Notes: generated from the sequence alone by a model not told the origin. A stretch of 64,000 bases of DNA from Njordibacter sp937773555 (GCF_047730085.1 NZ_CP159830.1:930001-994000); one strand, 5' to 3'. Positions 18,444 through 27,566 are shown, numbered from the stretch's first letter. A program made the numbers and translations.

Positions 18444-19805
18444 ATGATGAACAAGTTTTACTTTGCCGACCAAGTTTTAACAGCTTCAGGCTGGGCTAAC
18501 AACGTAAAAATAGAAGTTACCAACGGTGTTATTAGTCAAATTCAGGTAGGTAAAACTAGCCAAGGGTGCCAGTTGCTAAATGGCCCAGTGCTGCCGGGTA
18601 TGGTCAATCTGCACTCGCACGCGTTTCAGCGTGCCATGGCAGGCTTGGCGGAGGTGTGTTTAGATCCCAAAGACAGTTTTTGGAGCTGGCGAGACCTAAT
18701 GTATGGCCTGGTTGCCAAGCTCACTCCTGATCAGGTGCGTAAAATTGCCACTCACCTCTATATTGAGATGCTTAAAGCCGGTTATACCCAAGTTGCGGAG
18801 TTCCATTATTTGCATCACCAGCAAAGTGGTCAAGCTTATGACAACCCAGCAGAAATGGCCTTGCACGTTCGCCAAGCAGCGGTTGATGCAGGTATTGGCC
18901 AGACACTACTGCCTGTGCTTTACAGCCACTCTGGCTTTGGTGGCCAAGCCCCAAGCCCTACGCAAGCACGCTTTATCCACAACCTAGATGCTTATTTGCG
19001 TCTGCAAGAACAGCTTGGAAAAAACATGGATGTGCTTAGGCATAATCAAGGCTTGTGTTTCCATTCGCTGCGTGCCGTTACCAAATCACAAATTGAAACA
19101 GCATTAACGAGCTTACCGCAAGACTGGCCAGTCCACATTCATATCGCTGAACAAATGAAAGAAGTGAATGACTGTGTAGCCTGGAGTGGCCAGCGCCCGG
19201 TGGAGTGGTTAGCTAACCAAGTGGGTTTTGACGCCCGTTGGTGCTTGATCCATGCCACTCATGTAAATGAGCAAGAGGTAAAGACTATTGCTAATAGCCA
19301 AGCCGTTGTAGGTTTGTGCCCAAGTACTGAGGCTAACCTAGGTGATGGTATTTTCCCCATCACAGATTTGGTGGCCCAAAGCGGTCGATTAGGCATTGGG
19401 TCAGATAGCCATGTGTGTGTTTCAGTGGCTGAAGAACTGCGTCTATTGGAATATGGGCAGCGTTTGCGTGACCAGCAACGTAACCGAGTGTACAGTAGCG
19501 ATCAACCTAGTGTGGGCGACTTTATCTACCAAGCCAGTGCTTTAGGTGGTAATGCGGCCTGTAATATTAGTACGGGCATAAGAGTCGGTTCCCGCGCTGA
19601 CTTCATCACCCTTGATATTAGCCATCCGCTATTAGCAGCAGCTAAGCCTGAGCAGCTTATTAATCGCTGGATTTTTGGAATTAACCATAACCCAGTAAAC
19701 GATGTGTTTGTTGCAGGAGAGCAGGTGGTAGTTTCTGGCAAGCATAAGCTTGAAGAAAATGCGTCTGGTGCACTAGTGAAGAGCCTTAAAGAGCTGTTAT
19801 CTTAA
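18444..19805 (+). CDS. hutF: Formimidoylglutamate deiminase
   Basis: Converts N-formimino-L-glutamate to N-formyl-L-glutamate and ammonia, the fourth step in the five-step histidine route used by Pseudomonas-like bacteria. The 453-residue amidohydrolase shows the metal motif HSHAFQRAMAG, then HIAEQ, LIHATH and the late Asp in GIGSDSHV. The length is typical. Two consecutive ATGs make the start 18444 or 18447. It diverges from hutC. The partner N-formylglutamate deformylase (hutG) is not in this window, so the last step must be encoded elsewhere or done by an unrelated enzyme. Confidence 0.94.
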   Translation: MMNKFYFADQVLTASGWANNVKIEVTNGVISQIQVGKTSQGCQLLNGPVLPGMVNLHSHAFQRAMAGLAEVCLDPKDSFWSWRDLMYGLVAKLTPDQVRKIATHLYIEMLKAGYTQVAEFHYLHHQQSGQAYDNPAEMALHVRQAAVDAGIGQTLLPVLYSHSGFGGQAPSPTQARFIHNLDAYLRLQEQLGKNMDVLRHNQGLCFHSLRAVTKSQIETALTSLPQDWPVHIHIAEQMKEVNDCVAWSGQRPVEWLANQVGFDARWCLIHATHVNEQEVKTIANSQAVVGLCPSTEANLGDGIFPITDLVAQSGRLGIGSDSHVCVSVAEELRLLEYGQRLRDQQRNRVYSSDQPSVGDFIYQASALGGNAACNISTGIRVGSRADFITLDISHPLLAAAKPEQLINRWIFGINHNPVNDVFVAGEQVVVSGKHKLEENASGALVKSLKELLS

Positions 19806-19962
19806 AACACAATCCATACTAATCGCATTAGTGCTGTAATAGTTATAAATCTATTGATGTAAAACTATTTTTAAGCATTACATGCCGTCAATTTTTCGGT
19901 TGAATTACGCGTTTCTTATTCTATATACTGATTCCATAAGTAAGAGTGGGATTAGACTAGTT

Positions 19963-20838
19963 ATGTTATTCAAGCCAACAAATAAAAATAAACAAGACTT
20001 CAATCAACAAGGATTTCTTGTTATCGATAAAATCCTCCCGGCAGAGCAACTGGTTCCGCTGCATCAAGCCTTTGATGATGTATTTAATGGGATGTTTGAA
20101 ACAGGGGTGACTCCTGATGAGGTAAATTGGCAGCTTGGTTCAGGTGATCCTAGCCTCACGCGTCAGGTGTGCAATGGCTGGAAGGCTAACCGTAGCATTG
20201 CACAAGTGGTATTAAGTGAAGACTTGGGTCGCAGTTTGGCCCAATTGGCAGGGTGGCCCGGTGTTCGAATTATGATTGATAACCTCTTGTCAAAGCCCTC
20301 TGGGGCAAGGTCTTTGGGTTATCACCAGGACAGTGCCTATTTGTCATGGTTTACTCCAAGTGACTTGATATCCTGCTGGATTGCCCTTGACGATACTAAG
20401 CAGGCTGGTGGTACGTTAGAGTTTGTTAAAGGTTCGCATAAATGGGGCAAGAGCATACCATCAGGTGAGTTCCATGGCCCAGACAATTACCGTGAACCCA
20501 TGCAATATGCCGCCCAGAGCCAAGGTGAGGAACCTCAAATTAAGTATGTTGAAGTGAAAGCAGGTGGTGGTTCTGTGCATCACGGATGGACATGGCATGG
20601 CTCTGGTGCTAATGAGTCTGCGCTCCCTAGGCGCGCATTAGTGCTTCATTTAATGCGTTGTGATGCAGAATATGATCCCACTCAATTTGCCCAAGGAATA
20701 GGCCCTACTTACAGTCGTTATAAACATTTAGCAGACAATCAATTAGATGAAAATTATTTTCCAATTCTTTGGCATGAGAATGGCAGCAGAACGAAAGCCC
20801 TTGACGACTATTTAACTTTTTCAGCACCAAAGTGTTAA
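19963..20838 (+). CDS. PhyH-family 2-oxoglutarate dioxygenase
   Basis: A phytanoyl-CoA dioxygenase-family non-haem iron enzyme of about 291 residues. The HxD pair is in GYHQDSAYLSW and the distal His in VHHGWTWHGSG, with a likely 2-oxoglutarate-binding Arg in PRRALVLH. The family includes ectoine hydroxylase and many enzymes with small polar substrates. I chose ATG 19963, where similarity to the family should begin; an ATG at 19882 would add 27 residues of non-family character. It follows hutF in the same direction but at 157 bases, so it may have its own promoter. Its stop overlaps the next gene's GTG by 7 bases. Substrate unknown. Confidence 0.75.
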   Translation: MLFKPTNKNKQDFNQQGFLVIDKILPAEQLVPLHQAFDDVFNGMFETGVTPDEVNWQLGSGDPSLTRQVCNGWKANRSIAQVVLSEDLGRSLAQLAGWPGVRIMIDNLLSKPSGARSLGYHQDSAYLSWFTPSDLISCWIALDDTKQAGGTLEFVKGSHKWGKSIPSGEFHGPDNYREPMQYAAQSQGEEPQIKYVEVKAGGGSVHHGWTWHGSGANESALPRRALVLHLMRCDAEYDPTQFAQGIGPTYSRYKHLADNQLDENYFPILWHENGSRTKALDDYLTFSAPKC

Positions 20839-21554
20839 ACACAGTCAATGAGGGCTGCTTAACATTAGTGTGCGCAGACCTAAATGCCATGCCGCTATTT
20901 AATACTGATGATACGGGCCAGCGCTTTGGCTATGAACCAGAGATAGCTAAAGTGATCGCCCAGCAATTGGGCCTGAAGCTAAAATGGTTATATACCCGCT
21001 GGTCTGATTTCGAATCGGTGTTGTTAAACAAGAAAGCCGATGCTATTTGGTGCGGATGCGCCATAACTGCAGCGAGGCAAAACCGTCTTTTGTTCTCTAG
21101 GCCCTATGCAGCGTTTGATGAATCTGTGCTGGTTCGTTGTGATTCAAACATACTTAGCCCATTAGACCTAGACAGGTTAAACGTGGCTGCCATCGAAGGT
21201 AGTACAAATATGGCATTGGCAAAAGCTTGGCTGGGGTGCCAGCTAGTTTCTTTTTCAGGCCAGTCTGATGATGTTTTTGCAGACATGATTAAGGCCTTAG
21301 CGTCAGGTGAAGTAGACGCAGTGGTAGATGATGAGCCGGCATTTGGAAACCTGTTAAATGATCCACGTTTTAAACTTGCCTTTACCGTAAATACGGCTAA
21401 TTTATGGGGTGCAGCAATGCAGCCACACCAGGTTGAATTAAAGCAGGCGTTAGATAGCGCCTTAAACAATGCCATTAAACTAGGCTTAGTGTCACATATT
21501 TGGCAGCAGCACTTAGCAGATATTACATACCCAGAGTATTGTTTTACAGACTGA
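20832..21554 (+). CDS. Solute-binding protein family 3-like protein without a signal peptide
   Basis: A 240-residue protein with the amino-acid-binding (SBP_bac_3) pattern: GYEPEIAKVIAQQLGLKLKW, then FSRPYAAFDESVLVR, VAAIEGSTNMALA and AVVDDEPAFGNL. It begins at a GTG that overlaps the PhyH stop by 7 bases, so translation is coupled. Unlike transport proteins, the first residues go directly into the domain and no export signal is seen. It may therefore act in the cytoplasm, for instance as a ligand-sensing or enzyme-like protein, or a better start has been lost. No permease genes accompany it. Confidence 0.7.
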   Translation: MLNTVNEGCLTLVCADLNAMPLFNTDDTGQRFGYEPEIAKVIAQQLGLKLKWLYTRWSDFESVLLNKKADAIWCGCAITAARQNRLLFSRPYAAFDESVLVRCDSNILSPLDLDRLNVAAIEGSTNMALAKAWLGCQLVSFSGQSDDVFADMIKALASGEVDAVVDDEPAFGNLLNDPRFKLAFTVNTANLWGAAMQPHQVELKQALDSALNNAIKLGLVSHIWQQHLADITYPEYCFTD

Positions 21555-21753
21555 TCACCAACAGGGTGTTTACCCTCTCTTATTAGCCTTAATTGCTTTT
21601 CAAACTATGCCACTGATTCGTTAGTTATATTACCCCATCAAATAACAGCAGATCGCGCATTCTAATATGGTAAAATATCGCTCGCTTTAGATGCCAACAA
21701 ACAAATGCCTGTAACAGTAATGTCACGGCTAATAACATAAGGGTTTTTTAAAT

Positions 21754-22659
21754 ATGATGTCACACAAACCACACATTACTCTTTTAGACGGAGGTATGGG
21801 CCAAGAGTTACTCAAGCGCAGCAGTAACGAGGTCACGCCACTTTGGTCAACCCAAGTAATGATCGATGAGCCTGAAATTGTGCGTGATGTACATTTAGAT
21901 TATATCTTTGCTGGTTCTCGCGTGATTACTTTAAATGCCTATACGATGACCCCCGAGAGACTTACCCGTGATGGCCAAATTGAAGACTTTGAGAGGCTTC
22001 ATGTCGCTGCGATTAATGCAGCGATCAGTGCGCGCGAAGCTGCTGGTATTCCAGAGGTTAAAATTGCGGGTTGCCTGCCCCCATTAGTAGCAAGTTATCA
22101 CGCTGAAGTTGCACCTAAATATGAGACAATGTTAAAAAGCTACAGTAAAATAGTGGCTATTCAGGCGCCCCACGTTGATGTTTTCTTGTGTGAAACTATG
22201 TCATCAATTGCTGAAGCTAAAGCCGCCTTAGTTGCTGCTAAGGAAAGCGGTTTACCAGTATGGGTTTCTTTAACAATTGCAGATAATGACCAAGGTTTAT
22301 TGCGCAGTGGAGAAGCGTTATCGGACGCTGTAGCGATGCTAGATGAGTTTGGTGCCGATGCAAAACTCCTTAACTGTAGCAAGCCAGAAGCAATTTCGGC
22401 GTCATGGTCAAAAATGAAATCAGACCAAGGCTTAACGGGTGCTTATGGCAATGGATTTACTTCTATTGATAGCTTGAAGCCTGGTGGTACCGTGAAATCT
22501 ATGCAGTCGCGAACTGATCTGGGTCCAGCGGCTTATGCTGAATTTGCTATGGAATGGGTCACTAATGGAGCGGGTTTAATCGGCGGTTGTTGCGAAGTTG
22601 GGCCAGCACATATTGCAGAACTTTCGAAGCGGCTTACTGAAAATGGGTATTCAGTTTAG
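21754..22659 (+). CDS. Homocysteine S-methyltransferase family protein
   Basis: A 301-residue betaine/S-methylmethionine-homocysteine methyltransferase-like protein. It opens with LLDGGMGQELL, and the zinc ligands are visible as the Cys in KLLNCSKPEA and the pair in IGGCCEVGP near the C-terminus. Members transfer a methyl group from a sulfonium or betaine donor to homocysteine. Two adjacent ATGs leave the start at 21754 or 21757. It stands alone, 199 bases after the binding-protein-like gene, with a weak hairpin after it. A DMSP lyase candidate lies about 2 kb away, and related methyltransferases can use dimethylsulfonium donors, but that link is speculative. Confidence 0.85.
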   Translation: MMSHKPHITLLDGGMGQELLKRSSNEVTPLWSTQVMIDEPEIVRDVHLDYIFAGSRVITLNAYTMTPERLTRDGQIEDFERLHVAAINAAISAREAAGIPEVKIAGCLPPLVASYHAEVAPKYETMLKSYSKIVAIQAPHVDVFLCETMSSIAEAKAALVAAKESGLPVWVSLTIADNDQGLLRSGEALSDAVAMLDEFGADAKLLNCSKPEAISASWSKMKSDQGLTGAYGNGFTSIDSLKPGGTVKSMQSRTDLGPAAYAEFAMEWVTNGAGLIGGCCEVGPAHIAELSKRLTENGYSV

Positions 22660-22723
22660 CGAGGTTAAATTTTGTTGGGATCCTGCTTAGTTATTTAATT
22701 GTTGGAGAAATTAAACCCGAAAT

Positions 22724-22745
22724 AAAAGACACCTATGGTGCTTTT
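22724..22745 (+). terminator. Weak hairpin after the methyltransferase gene
   Basis: AAAAG-A-CACC and GGTG-CTTTT form a stem with one bulged base and a TAT loop, 65 bases after the stop. It ends in a short T run, so it may be a weak intrinsic terminator. Confidence 0.4.
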
Positions 22746-22904
22746 GGAGCGGATGTACGAGCGAAGGTTGGTGGTTTTACCAGAGGGTAATAATGTCTTT
22801 AAGCAGGCGGTAAGCTGGTGTCGTTTGCGATAAATAGTAGGCATGTTTACCTGTAACTGCGGTTTTAGGGACACTAGTTATCATCTTAGTTAGAGCATAG
22901 AGCT

Positions 22905-23501
22905 ATGAGTATTAGAAAAGTATTGCTGGGGTTAACCCTTATACTACTGTGGGCCAATGGAGCAGCCATTGCTGCTGACGTTGATAAGGGCCTTCAGGCC
23001 TACAAGGCAGGCGATTATAAAACGGCTCTATCACAGTGGATCCCATTTGCTGACAGTGGCAATGCTTCTGCACAGTCTAACCTGGGTTTTATGTACGAGC
23101 GTGGCCATGGTGTTCCGCAGAACTATAATGCAGCAACAAAGTGGTACACCCTAGCGGCGGAGCAAGGCGATATAGTTGCTCAGTTTAACCTAGGTGGTCT
23201 GTATGATGCTGGTAAAGGTGTTGTGGAGAACGACAAAACAGCAGTTAAATGGCTTACCTTAGCGTCTAAGCAGGGTTATGCGAGAGCCCAATCTTACCTT
23301 GGTGTTATGTATGTTAATGGCCATGGGGTACCTACAGACTATTTACGTGCCTACATGTGGTGGAGTGTGGGCAGCCATAATGGCGACTTGCTAGCCGCTC
23401 AATATAAACAAAGCATTGCTACGAAAATGACCCCTGCTCACGTTACCAAAGCACACGAAATGTATAGCAGTTGTTTGCGTAGCAACTACACAGACTGCTA
23501 A
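22905..23501 (+). CDS. Secreted Sel1-repeat (TPR-like) protein
   Basis: A 198-residue protein with a signal peptide (MSIRKVLLGLTLILLWANGAAIA) and at least three Sel1-like repeats of about 36 residues. The repeats are seen as ASAQSNLGFMYERGHGVPQNY, DIVAQFNLGGLYDAGKGV and RAQSYLGVMYVNGHGVPTDY (quoted only in key parts). Such repeats form helical scaffolds for protein contacts, often in the periplasm. The C-terminus has two cysteines (SSCLRSNYTDC) that could form a disulfide. It converges on the Tat-signal gene with a 4-base overlap of stops. The leader resembles those of the genes at 32464 and 39291. Confidence 0.85.
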   Translation: MSIRKVLLGLTLILLWANGAAIAADVDKGLQAYKAGDYKTALSQWIPFADSGNASAQSNLGFMYERGHGVPQNYNAATKWYTLAAEQGDIVAQFNLGGLYDAGKGVVENDKTAVKWLTLASKQGYARAQSYLGVMYVNGHGVPTDYLRAYMWWSVGSHNGDLLAAQYKQSIATKMTPAHVTKAHEMYSSCLRSNYTDC

Positions 23502-24145
23502 GCGCTTTCAATGGGTAAACCAAACACAATAAGTACGGCGTATTGTTTGCGGTTGCAGCCATCCACAGGTGGTGGAACTTCTCCAGGCTTTAGTGGGAAT
23601 GCTTCACGGTTGGCGTTTGCGGGTGAGCAGGTGGCAGAATCACCTTCAGGTGTATAGCGCGCAGACCGGCAAGGCCCATGGGTGACATTACCAATGGTTT
23701 TTTCATCGGACAATGACCATGCTTGTTCCCCGTTGGCGTCTGGTTTTTCCACCGTGAGCAAAGAAATATGATCTTCACCGTTGGTCACGTAATAGTTTCC
23801 AGCAGGCATCGGAAACTCAGGTGCTTTCATTATTAAGCCATTCTCATCAAGCCACCAATCGTCGATATTAAATCGCCATCCAGCTGGGGCAAGATTACCA
23901 GCTTTTTGCAACAGCTGGTAAAAGCGAAGCCAAACACCGATTGGGCCAGGATCTACTCGCCAGAGGCCCCAGGTTTGCGCACCTGTTCCTGATTTTGCAC
24001 CAGAGGGAGCAAGCGTTGCAATATATTGAGGTGCTATACGACGAATTTGAGTTTGAGCAAAGAGTGGACTGGAAAGTGCAGTTGCAATGAGTCCCAAAGA
24101 TGAGACAAGCCATTGGCGGCGGTTTAACCTAAAGGGTTTTTGCAT
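23498..24145 (-). CDS. Tat-signal protein of unknown function
   Basis: A protein of about 215 residues with a twin-arginine signal, LNRRQWLVSSLGLIATALSS, cleaved near PLFAQTQ. The mature part has a tryptophan-rich central region and a Cys pair around GPCRSARY and DSATCSPAN. I chose the ATG at 24145 (MQKPFRLNRR); a start five codons upstream is also open. I do not recognise the family, and no cofactor motif is clear. Its 3' end overlaps the Sel1 gene in the convergent orientation. Tat export suggests it folds before secretion. Confidence 0.6.
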   Translation of the reverse strand: MQKPFRLNRRQWLVSSLGLIATALSSPLFAQTQIRRIAPQYIATLAPSGAKSGTGAQTWGLWRVDPGPIGVWLRFYQLLQKAGNLAPAGWRFNIDDWWLDENGLIMKAPEFPMPAGNYYVTNGEDHISLLTVEKPDANGEQAWSLSDEKTIGNVTHGPCRSARYTPEGDSATCSPANANREAFPLKPGEVPPPVDGCNRKQYAVLIVFGLPIESA

Positions 24146-24290
24146 GCTTGGCCTCAGCATTAGTTGACGATTGAAATCTATATTAAATTAGCAGCAACAT
24201 TATCTGAAAAATAGCTCATGGGCTATTCAACGTAGGGTTTTCAGACCTAATCAAGCTTGTAATTATAATAAGTTAAAATAGAAAGCGAGT

Positions 24291-24905
24291 CTATATGTTA
24301 GATTTTTGCACTAGGTTGCCGCCGCGCCAAATGTATAAAGCCAGCATTGGCTCACCAAAAGTACGCATCGAGTGTTTGATATTACTTGCATGATGGATGA
24401 GTGGGCAGCCAGCAATAGTAGCCCAGCCTTTTTCTTCATGATACCAAAGAGCGGTGCCACTTAATGGGAAGTATAATTCCTCTGCCACGTGCCAATGCTC
24501 AGGGTAGGTGACATAATCTCCAAAAAGAACTAAGCCACTTGACAGTATATCGCTATGCCAATAGGCATCTGGGCCTAAAAATTTAATCCATCCGTACTGC
24601 TTTAAAAAGTTTTCCCCAAAATCTTCAGCAGAGTAGGTTTGATTAAAATGTAATTTAGATTCGTTCTGGATTAAACAATTAATCAACGGCTGGTTTTCTT
24701 TAGGTGCTTGTTTGGCCATTTGTGGCAAATAAGATAATACGGGTAGGCTTTTTGGTACTAATATTCGGTTGGGTTTTTTTAAATTTAACGGAGGTATTAA
24801 ACTATGCCATTCAGGTGGGCACCTTAAGGTTAATTGAGCCAGCCATAATGTAGCTAAGCTTGATAAGCCTAATGAGATGTTAGACCTGTTGTTTGCCTTA
24901 TTCAT
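24291..24905 (-). CDS. Cupin protein resembling DMSP lyase (DddL/DddQ group)
   Basis: A protein of about 204 residues whose C-terminal half is a single cupin barrel. The first cupin motif is complete: YPEHWHVAEELYFPLSG gives the HxH, Glu and Gly of the HxHx3-4Ex6G pattern, and a third metal His lies in NIKHSMRTF. The order of landmarks (YGW-GPDAYWHSD, SGLVLFG, the cupin motif, IHHAS, SMRT, LALYIWRG) matches my recollection of the DMSP lyase family, which splits DMSP into dimethyl sulfide and acrylate. ATG 24905 is chosen over a TTG at 24926. The N-terminus is hydrophobic (about residues 10-26), as in a signal or anchor, which is not usual for DddL or DddQ. The next gene is a DMT-family transporter. 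Activity is inferred, not proven. Confidence 0.65.
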   Translation of the reverse strand: MNKANNRSNISLGLSSLATLWLAQLTLRCPPEWHSLIPPLNLKKPNRILVPKSLPVLSYLPQMAKQAPKENQPLINCLIQNESKLHFNQTYSAEDFGENFLKQYGWIKFLGPDAYWHSDILSSGLVLFGDYVTYPEHWHVAEELYFPLSGTALWYHEEKGWATIAGCPLIHHASNIKHSMRTFGEPMLALYIWRGGNLVQKSNI

Positions 24906-24977
24906 GCTGTTTTTAGGTCCAACCAAGCCTTTCTAATACTATTATGTGATGCCATATCCACTTTCTCTGAGCAAGGT

Positions 24978-25886
24978 TTATTGATTTAGGTTGGTTACAG
25001 TTTTAGACCGAGATCGTTCCCTCCATACGATTAACAAACCACCTGCTGCAATGAGCAGTGCGCCAGGGAATAAGCTGCTCCATGGTGCTTCGTTAAAAAA
25101 TAGCCATCCTAAGGCGAACGCGAGTGGAATACCAAAGTAACTGAATGGGGCTAAATTACTCTGTTCAGTCATTCGGCAACTAACCACTAAAAATAGCACT
25201 GCAGTACCACCAAATGCCCCCATCAACACAATCCAACCCATATCAGTGGCAGAGGCTATTGGCGTGAAACCACCCCAAAAAAAGGTAATTAAAAATGCCC
25301 CTATTAATGATGTTACAGACGCATATAGGTTAACTAAAGGGCTTGGGGCATCATCGTCAAACACGCGAGCAGTGACCCCAGCGAGGGCATAACACGCTGC
25401 CGCTGCAAGCGGCAACAGAGCATAAAAAGAAAAGCTTGAACTGCCTGGTTGGATTACCATAATAACACCAATAAAGCCCACCAAAACCGCCCCCCAGCGA
25501 ACCCAGCCAACCCGTTCTCCCAAAATTGGGATGGCTAGTGCAGTGGTAAATAATGCGCCAGAATAAGTGATGGTGGATGCCGTAGCAAACGCCATTAACC
25601 CCAAAGACATATAAAAACAAAGTTGGGCAATAGTGATAACAGCACCGCGAAAGAAAGCCAATTTCCATTGCCGCAGTTTTAGGCGCCTGCCAGAGCTGCG
25701 CCATGCCCTATACGACCATAAAGCTACGATTGACGGCACCAGCCCAAACAAGTTTCGCCACATCGAGAGTTCGGCCGCTGAGTAGGTGCTTGAAAGGTGT
25801 TTGATGATTAACCCCATAGTATCGAATAACGTTAATGCAATAAGGCTTAAAACAATGGCAAGGCCTGTCTGGTCTGTGGTTCGCAT
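24978..25886 (-). CDS. EamA/DMT-family transporter
   Basis: A 302-residue integral membrane protein with about ten transmembrane helices arranged as two EamA repeats, the second starting near residue 145. It belongs to the drug/metabolite transporter superfamily, which moves small metabolites across the inner membrane. It lies 72 bases upstream of the DMSP-lyase-like cupin on the same strand, so the two may be co-transcribed. That could make it an exporter or importer for a related compound, but the family does not reveal a substrate. The C-terminus is basic (WRERSRSK). Confidence 0.85.
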   Translation of the reverse strand: MRTTDQTGLAIVLSLIALTLFDTMGLIIKHLSSTYSAAELSMWRNLFGLVPSIVALWSYRAWRSSGRRLKLRQWKLAFFRGAVITIAQLCFYMSLGLMAFATASTITYSGALFTTALAIPILGERVGWVRWGAVLVGFIGVIMVIQPGSSSFSFYALLPLAAAACYALAGVTARVFDDDAPSPLVNLYASVTSLIGAFLITFFWGGFTPIASATDMGWIVLMGAFGGTAVLFLVVSCRMTEQSNLAPFSYFGIPLAFALGWLFFNEAPWSSLFPGALLIAAGGLLIVWRERSRSKTVTNLNQ

Positions 25887-26214
25887 ATAAGTCCTAATTT
25901 TTTGGGTGTTTATTAGTCGCCGTAAAAGCCACGTTAGATCATACCGATAAACTCAAAAATGCCCAAAAATAGGTCATTAAACTAGGCTAAAAGGCCTAAA
26001 TAAGCAGTCAATACACTATATAGCCAATAAGGTAATGGTGCGAATTTTTATGTAAATAGGTTAGTGAAAATGACCTATTTAGTTTGTAATCTACTTTTAA
26101 ATTTTAACCTTGGTGTTCTTCTGCACCGACATAGCTCATAGTTTAGTGCTAGTAAGGCAGTATATGAGTAATGTATTCTTCTATGGCGTTAGAAAAGTTA
26201 AATGGGGTTTTTAA
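25887..26214. other. Intergenic region between two divergent genes
   Basis: About 330 AT-rich bases between the transporter gene and the GFA-like gene. They contain several GGCCTA-type short repeats around 25970-26000 but no open frame or RNA that I can support. The two genes diverge, so it should hold both promoters. Confidence 0.4.
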
Positions 26215-26814
26215 ATGGCAGATGATCTCGTATGTTACTGTGGGGCCTGTGGCTTTGATCTAAATATAAGTACTCCAAAGCTTAGCCTTTTATGCGCTTG
26301 TGAAGATTGTCTGCAAGCTTTGCAGTGGGGAGCTTTTAAAGGCGGGAAAAGCCCAATGGCATTGGCCGAACTTATTTATGTGCGTTCAGATATATTAGCT
26401 GTAACGGGTAAAAAATTTATGAAGGCGTTTCATCTTAGAGAGGGTGCTAAATCAACCCGAGTGTACTGCACTTTATGCTTTTCAGTGCTTGGCGTTGACC
26501 ATCCAAGTTATCGGAACAATGTGTTTATGTTTTTTAAAAACCATTGCCAAACCCACTTTAATGTTTCACAACAGCCCGCTGCGGCAATTTATTTAAATGA
26601 ACTGGCCTATTTCAGCAAAGCTGAGGTGCCTCTGGGTGTGCCAGTGTTTCATAGTTTTCACTTTCCACAAGAACAAGCCCGCTTTCGAAAAATTGTTACC
26701 CACACATTTAAACAACCACAGGTTGGTGCTTTAGGGCAAAGCTTGCAGGATTTTATAAAAACCTTGGGGCCAATTAAAGTGCTTAACCTAAAAAAGGGTA
26801 AGCAATTGCTGTAA
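26215..26814 (+). CDS. GFA-like (Mss4-fold) zinc-binding protein
   Basis: A 199-residue protein with the cysteine pattern of the glutathione-dependent formaldehyde-activating enzyme/CENP-V family: CYCGACGF near the start, CACEDC around residues 27-32 and YCTLC at about 84-87, which in the family bind one or two zinc ions. Reported members have varied or unknown activity, so a formaldehyde role should not be assumed. The second half (from about residue 100) is not typical and has no clear motif. It is a single gene with a good start in MADDLVCYCG and no close operon partner. Confidence 0.65.
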   Translation: MADDLVCYCGACGFDLNISTPKLSLLCACEDCLQALQWGAFKGGKSPMALAELIYVRSDILAVTGKKFMKAFHLREGAKSTRVYCTLCFSVLGVDHPSYRNNVFMFFKNHCQTHFNVSQQPAAAIYLNELAYFSKAEVPLGVPVFHSFHFPQEQARFRKIVTHTFKQPQVGALGQSLQDFIKTLGPIKVLNLKKGKQLL

Positions 26815-26940
26815 TTAAAAGTGACTGATATAAAATTGTTAATGGTTTTGGCTGCTAGCGCTGGTATCCAAATGTTTGATCATTTGTCATTCATGTTGTC
26901 AGTTTTTGCATCATAATGGCTAGGTTGTAATTATTAGCAG

Positions 26941-27438
26941 CTAGCTAGACTTTAATCGTATTCTAGGTTTTTTGCGCTTCATCTCTTCTTTAGCTTCGTT
27001 TTGATCCTCATCTAACGCCAACAACACTTCAGCCAAGGGTTTGAAATGATATAGGTTAGTTAGGTTTGCATTATTTTCGGGGCTTTTTCTACGGTGAACG
27101 CTGATAAACCCTTTCCAATCTTGTGGCAAAATATGTTCTAAGCCTTCAGGTTTGTTGTCTCGGTTTGCGAGTGAACGAATGTTGTTTTGAATTGTTTTTT
27201 CTGTTTTTCCCAACATTTTTGAAAGGTGCTTTATGGACGGGTGCGCAGGGTGGTCATTACTTTGCCAAAATTTCATTAGGGCTAGCAACACATTCAGTTC
27301 AGAAGATGAGATTTGTAAGCGCCCTTGATGCTCAAGCAACAGGTTGGGCACGCCCACCCAGCCGTGGTTAATAATGCGTTCGTCCCATTTATGGGATAGT
27401 TGGGGAATTTCAGAGTAATCTTTTTCTATTTTTTCCAT
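26941..27438 (-). CDS. Helix-turn-helix DNA-binding protein
   Basis: A 165-residue protein with a winged helix-turn-helix of the HTH_36 or plasmid-replication-type pattern at about residues 45-115: SSSELNVLLALMKFW, PSIKHLSKMLGKTEKTIQNNIRSL. The C-terminus is strongly basic (KRKKPRIRLKSS). Such domains occur in accessory transcription regulators and plasmid or phage replication proteins. It lies alone, with a near-perfect palindrome at 27541-27566 about 100 bases upstream of its start, a possible autoregulatory site. The function is unknown; the type suggests a mobile-element origin. Confidence 0.65.
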   Translation of the reverse strand: MEKIEKDYSEIPQLSHKWDERIINHGWVGVPNLLLEHQGRLQISSSELNVLLALMKFWQSNDHPAHPSIKHLSKMLGKTEKTIQNNIRSLANRDNKPEGLEHILPQDWKGFISVHRRKSPENNANLTNLYHFKPLAEVLLALDEDQNEAKEEMKRKKPRIRLKSS

Positions 27439-27540
27439 ATAATTGGCCCTTATAAAACCATACTAGCAATAAAATCAGATGTTATTAGTGCAGCTCTACA
27501 CATTTAATGATAATATATTTTTATACCATACCTACCGAAT

Positions 27541-27566
27541 AAAACTATACCATATGGCATAGTTTT
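27541..27566. promoter_or_regulatory. 26-bp near-perfect palindrome upstream of the HTH gene
   Basis: AAAACTAT-ACCATATGGC-ATAGTTTT reads the same on both strands except for one base pair. It lies 103 bases before the HTH gene's start in a gene-poor interval. With no loop it is more likely an operator for a dimeric regulator than a terminator. Confidence 0.45.
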
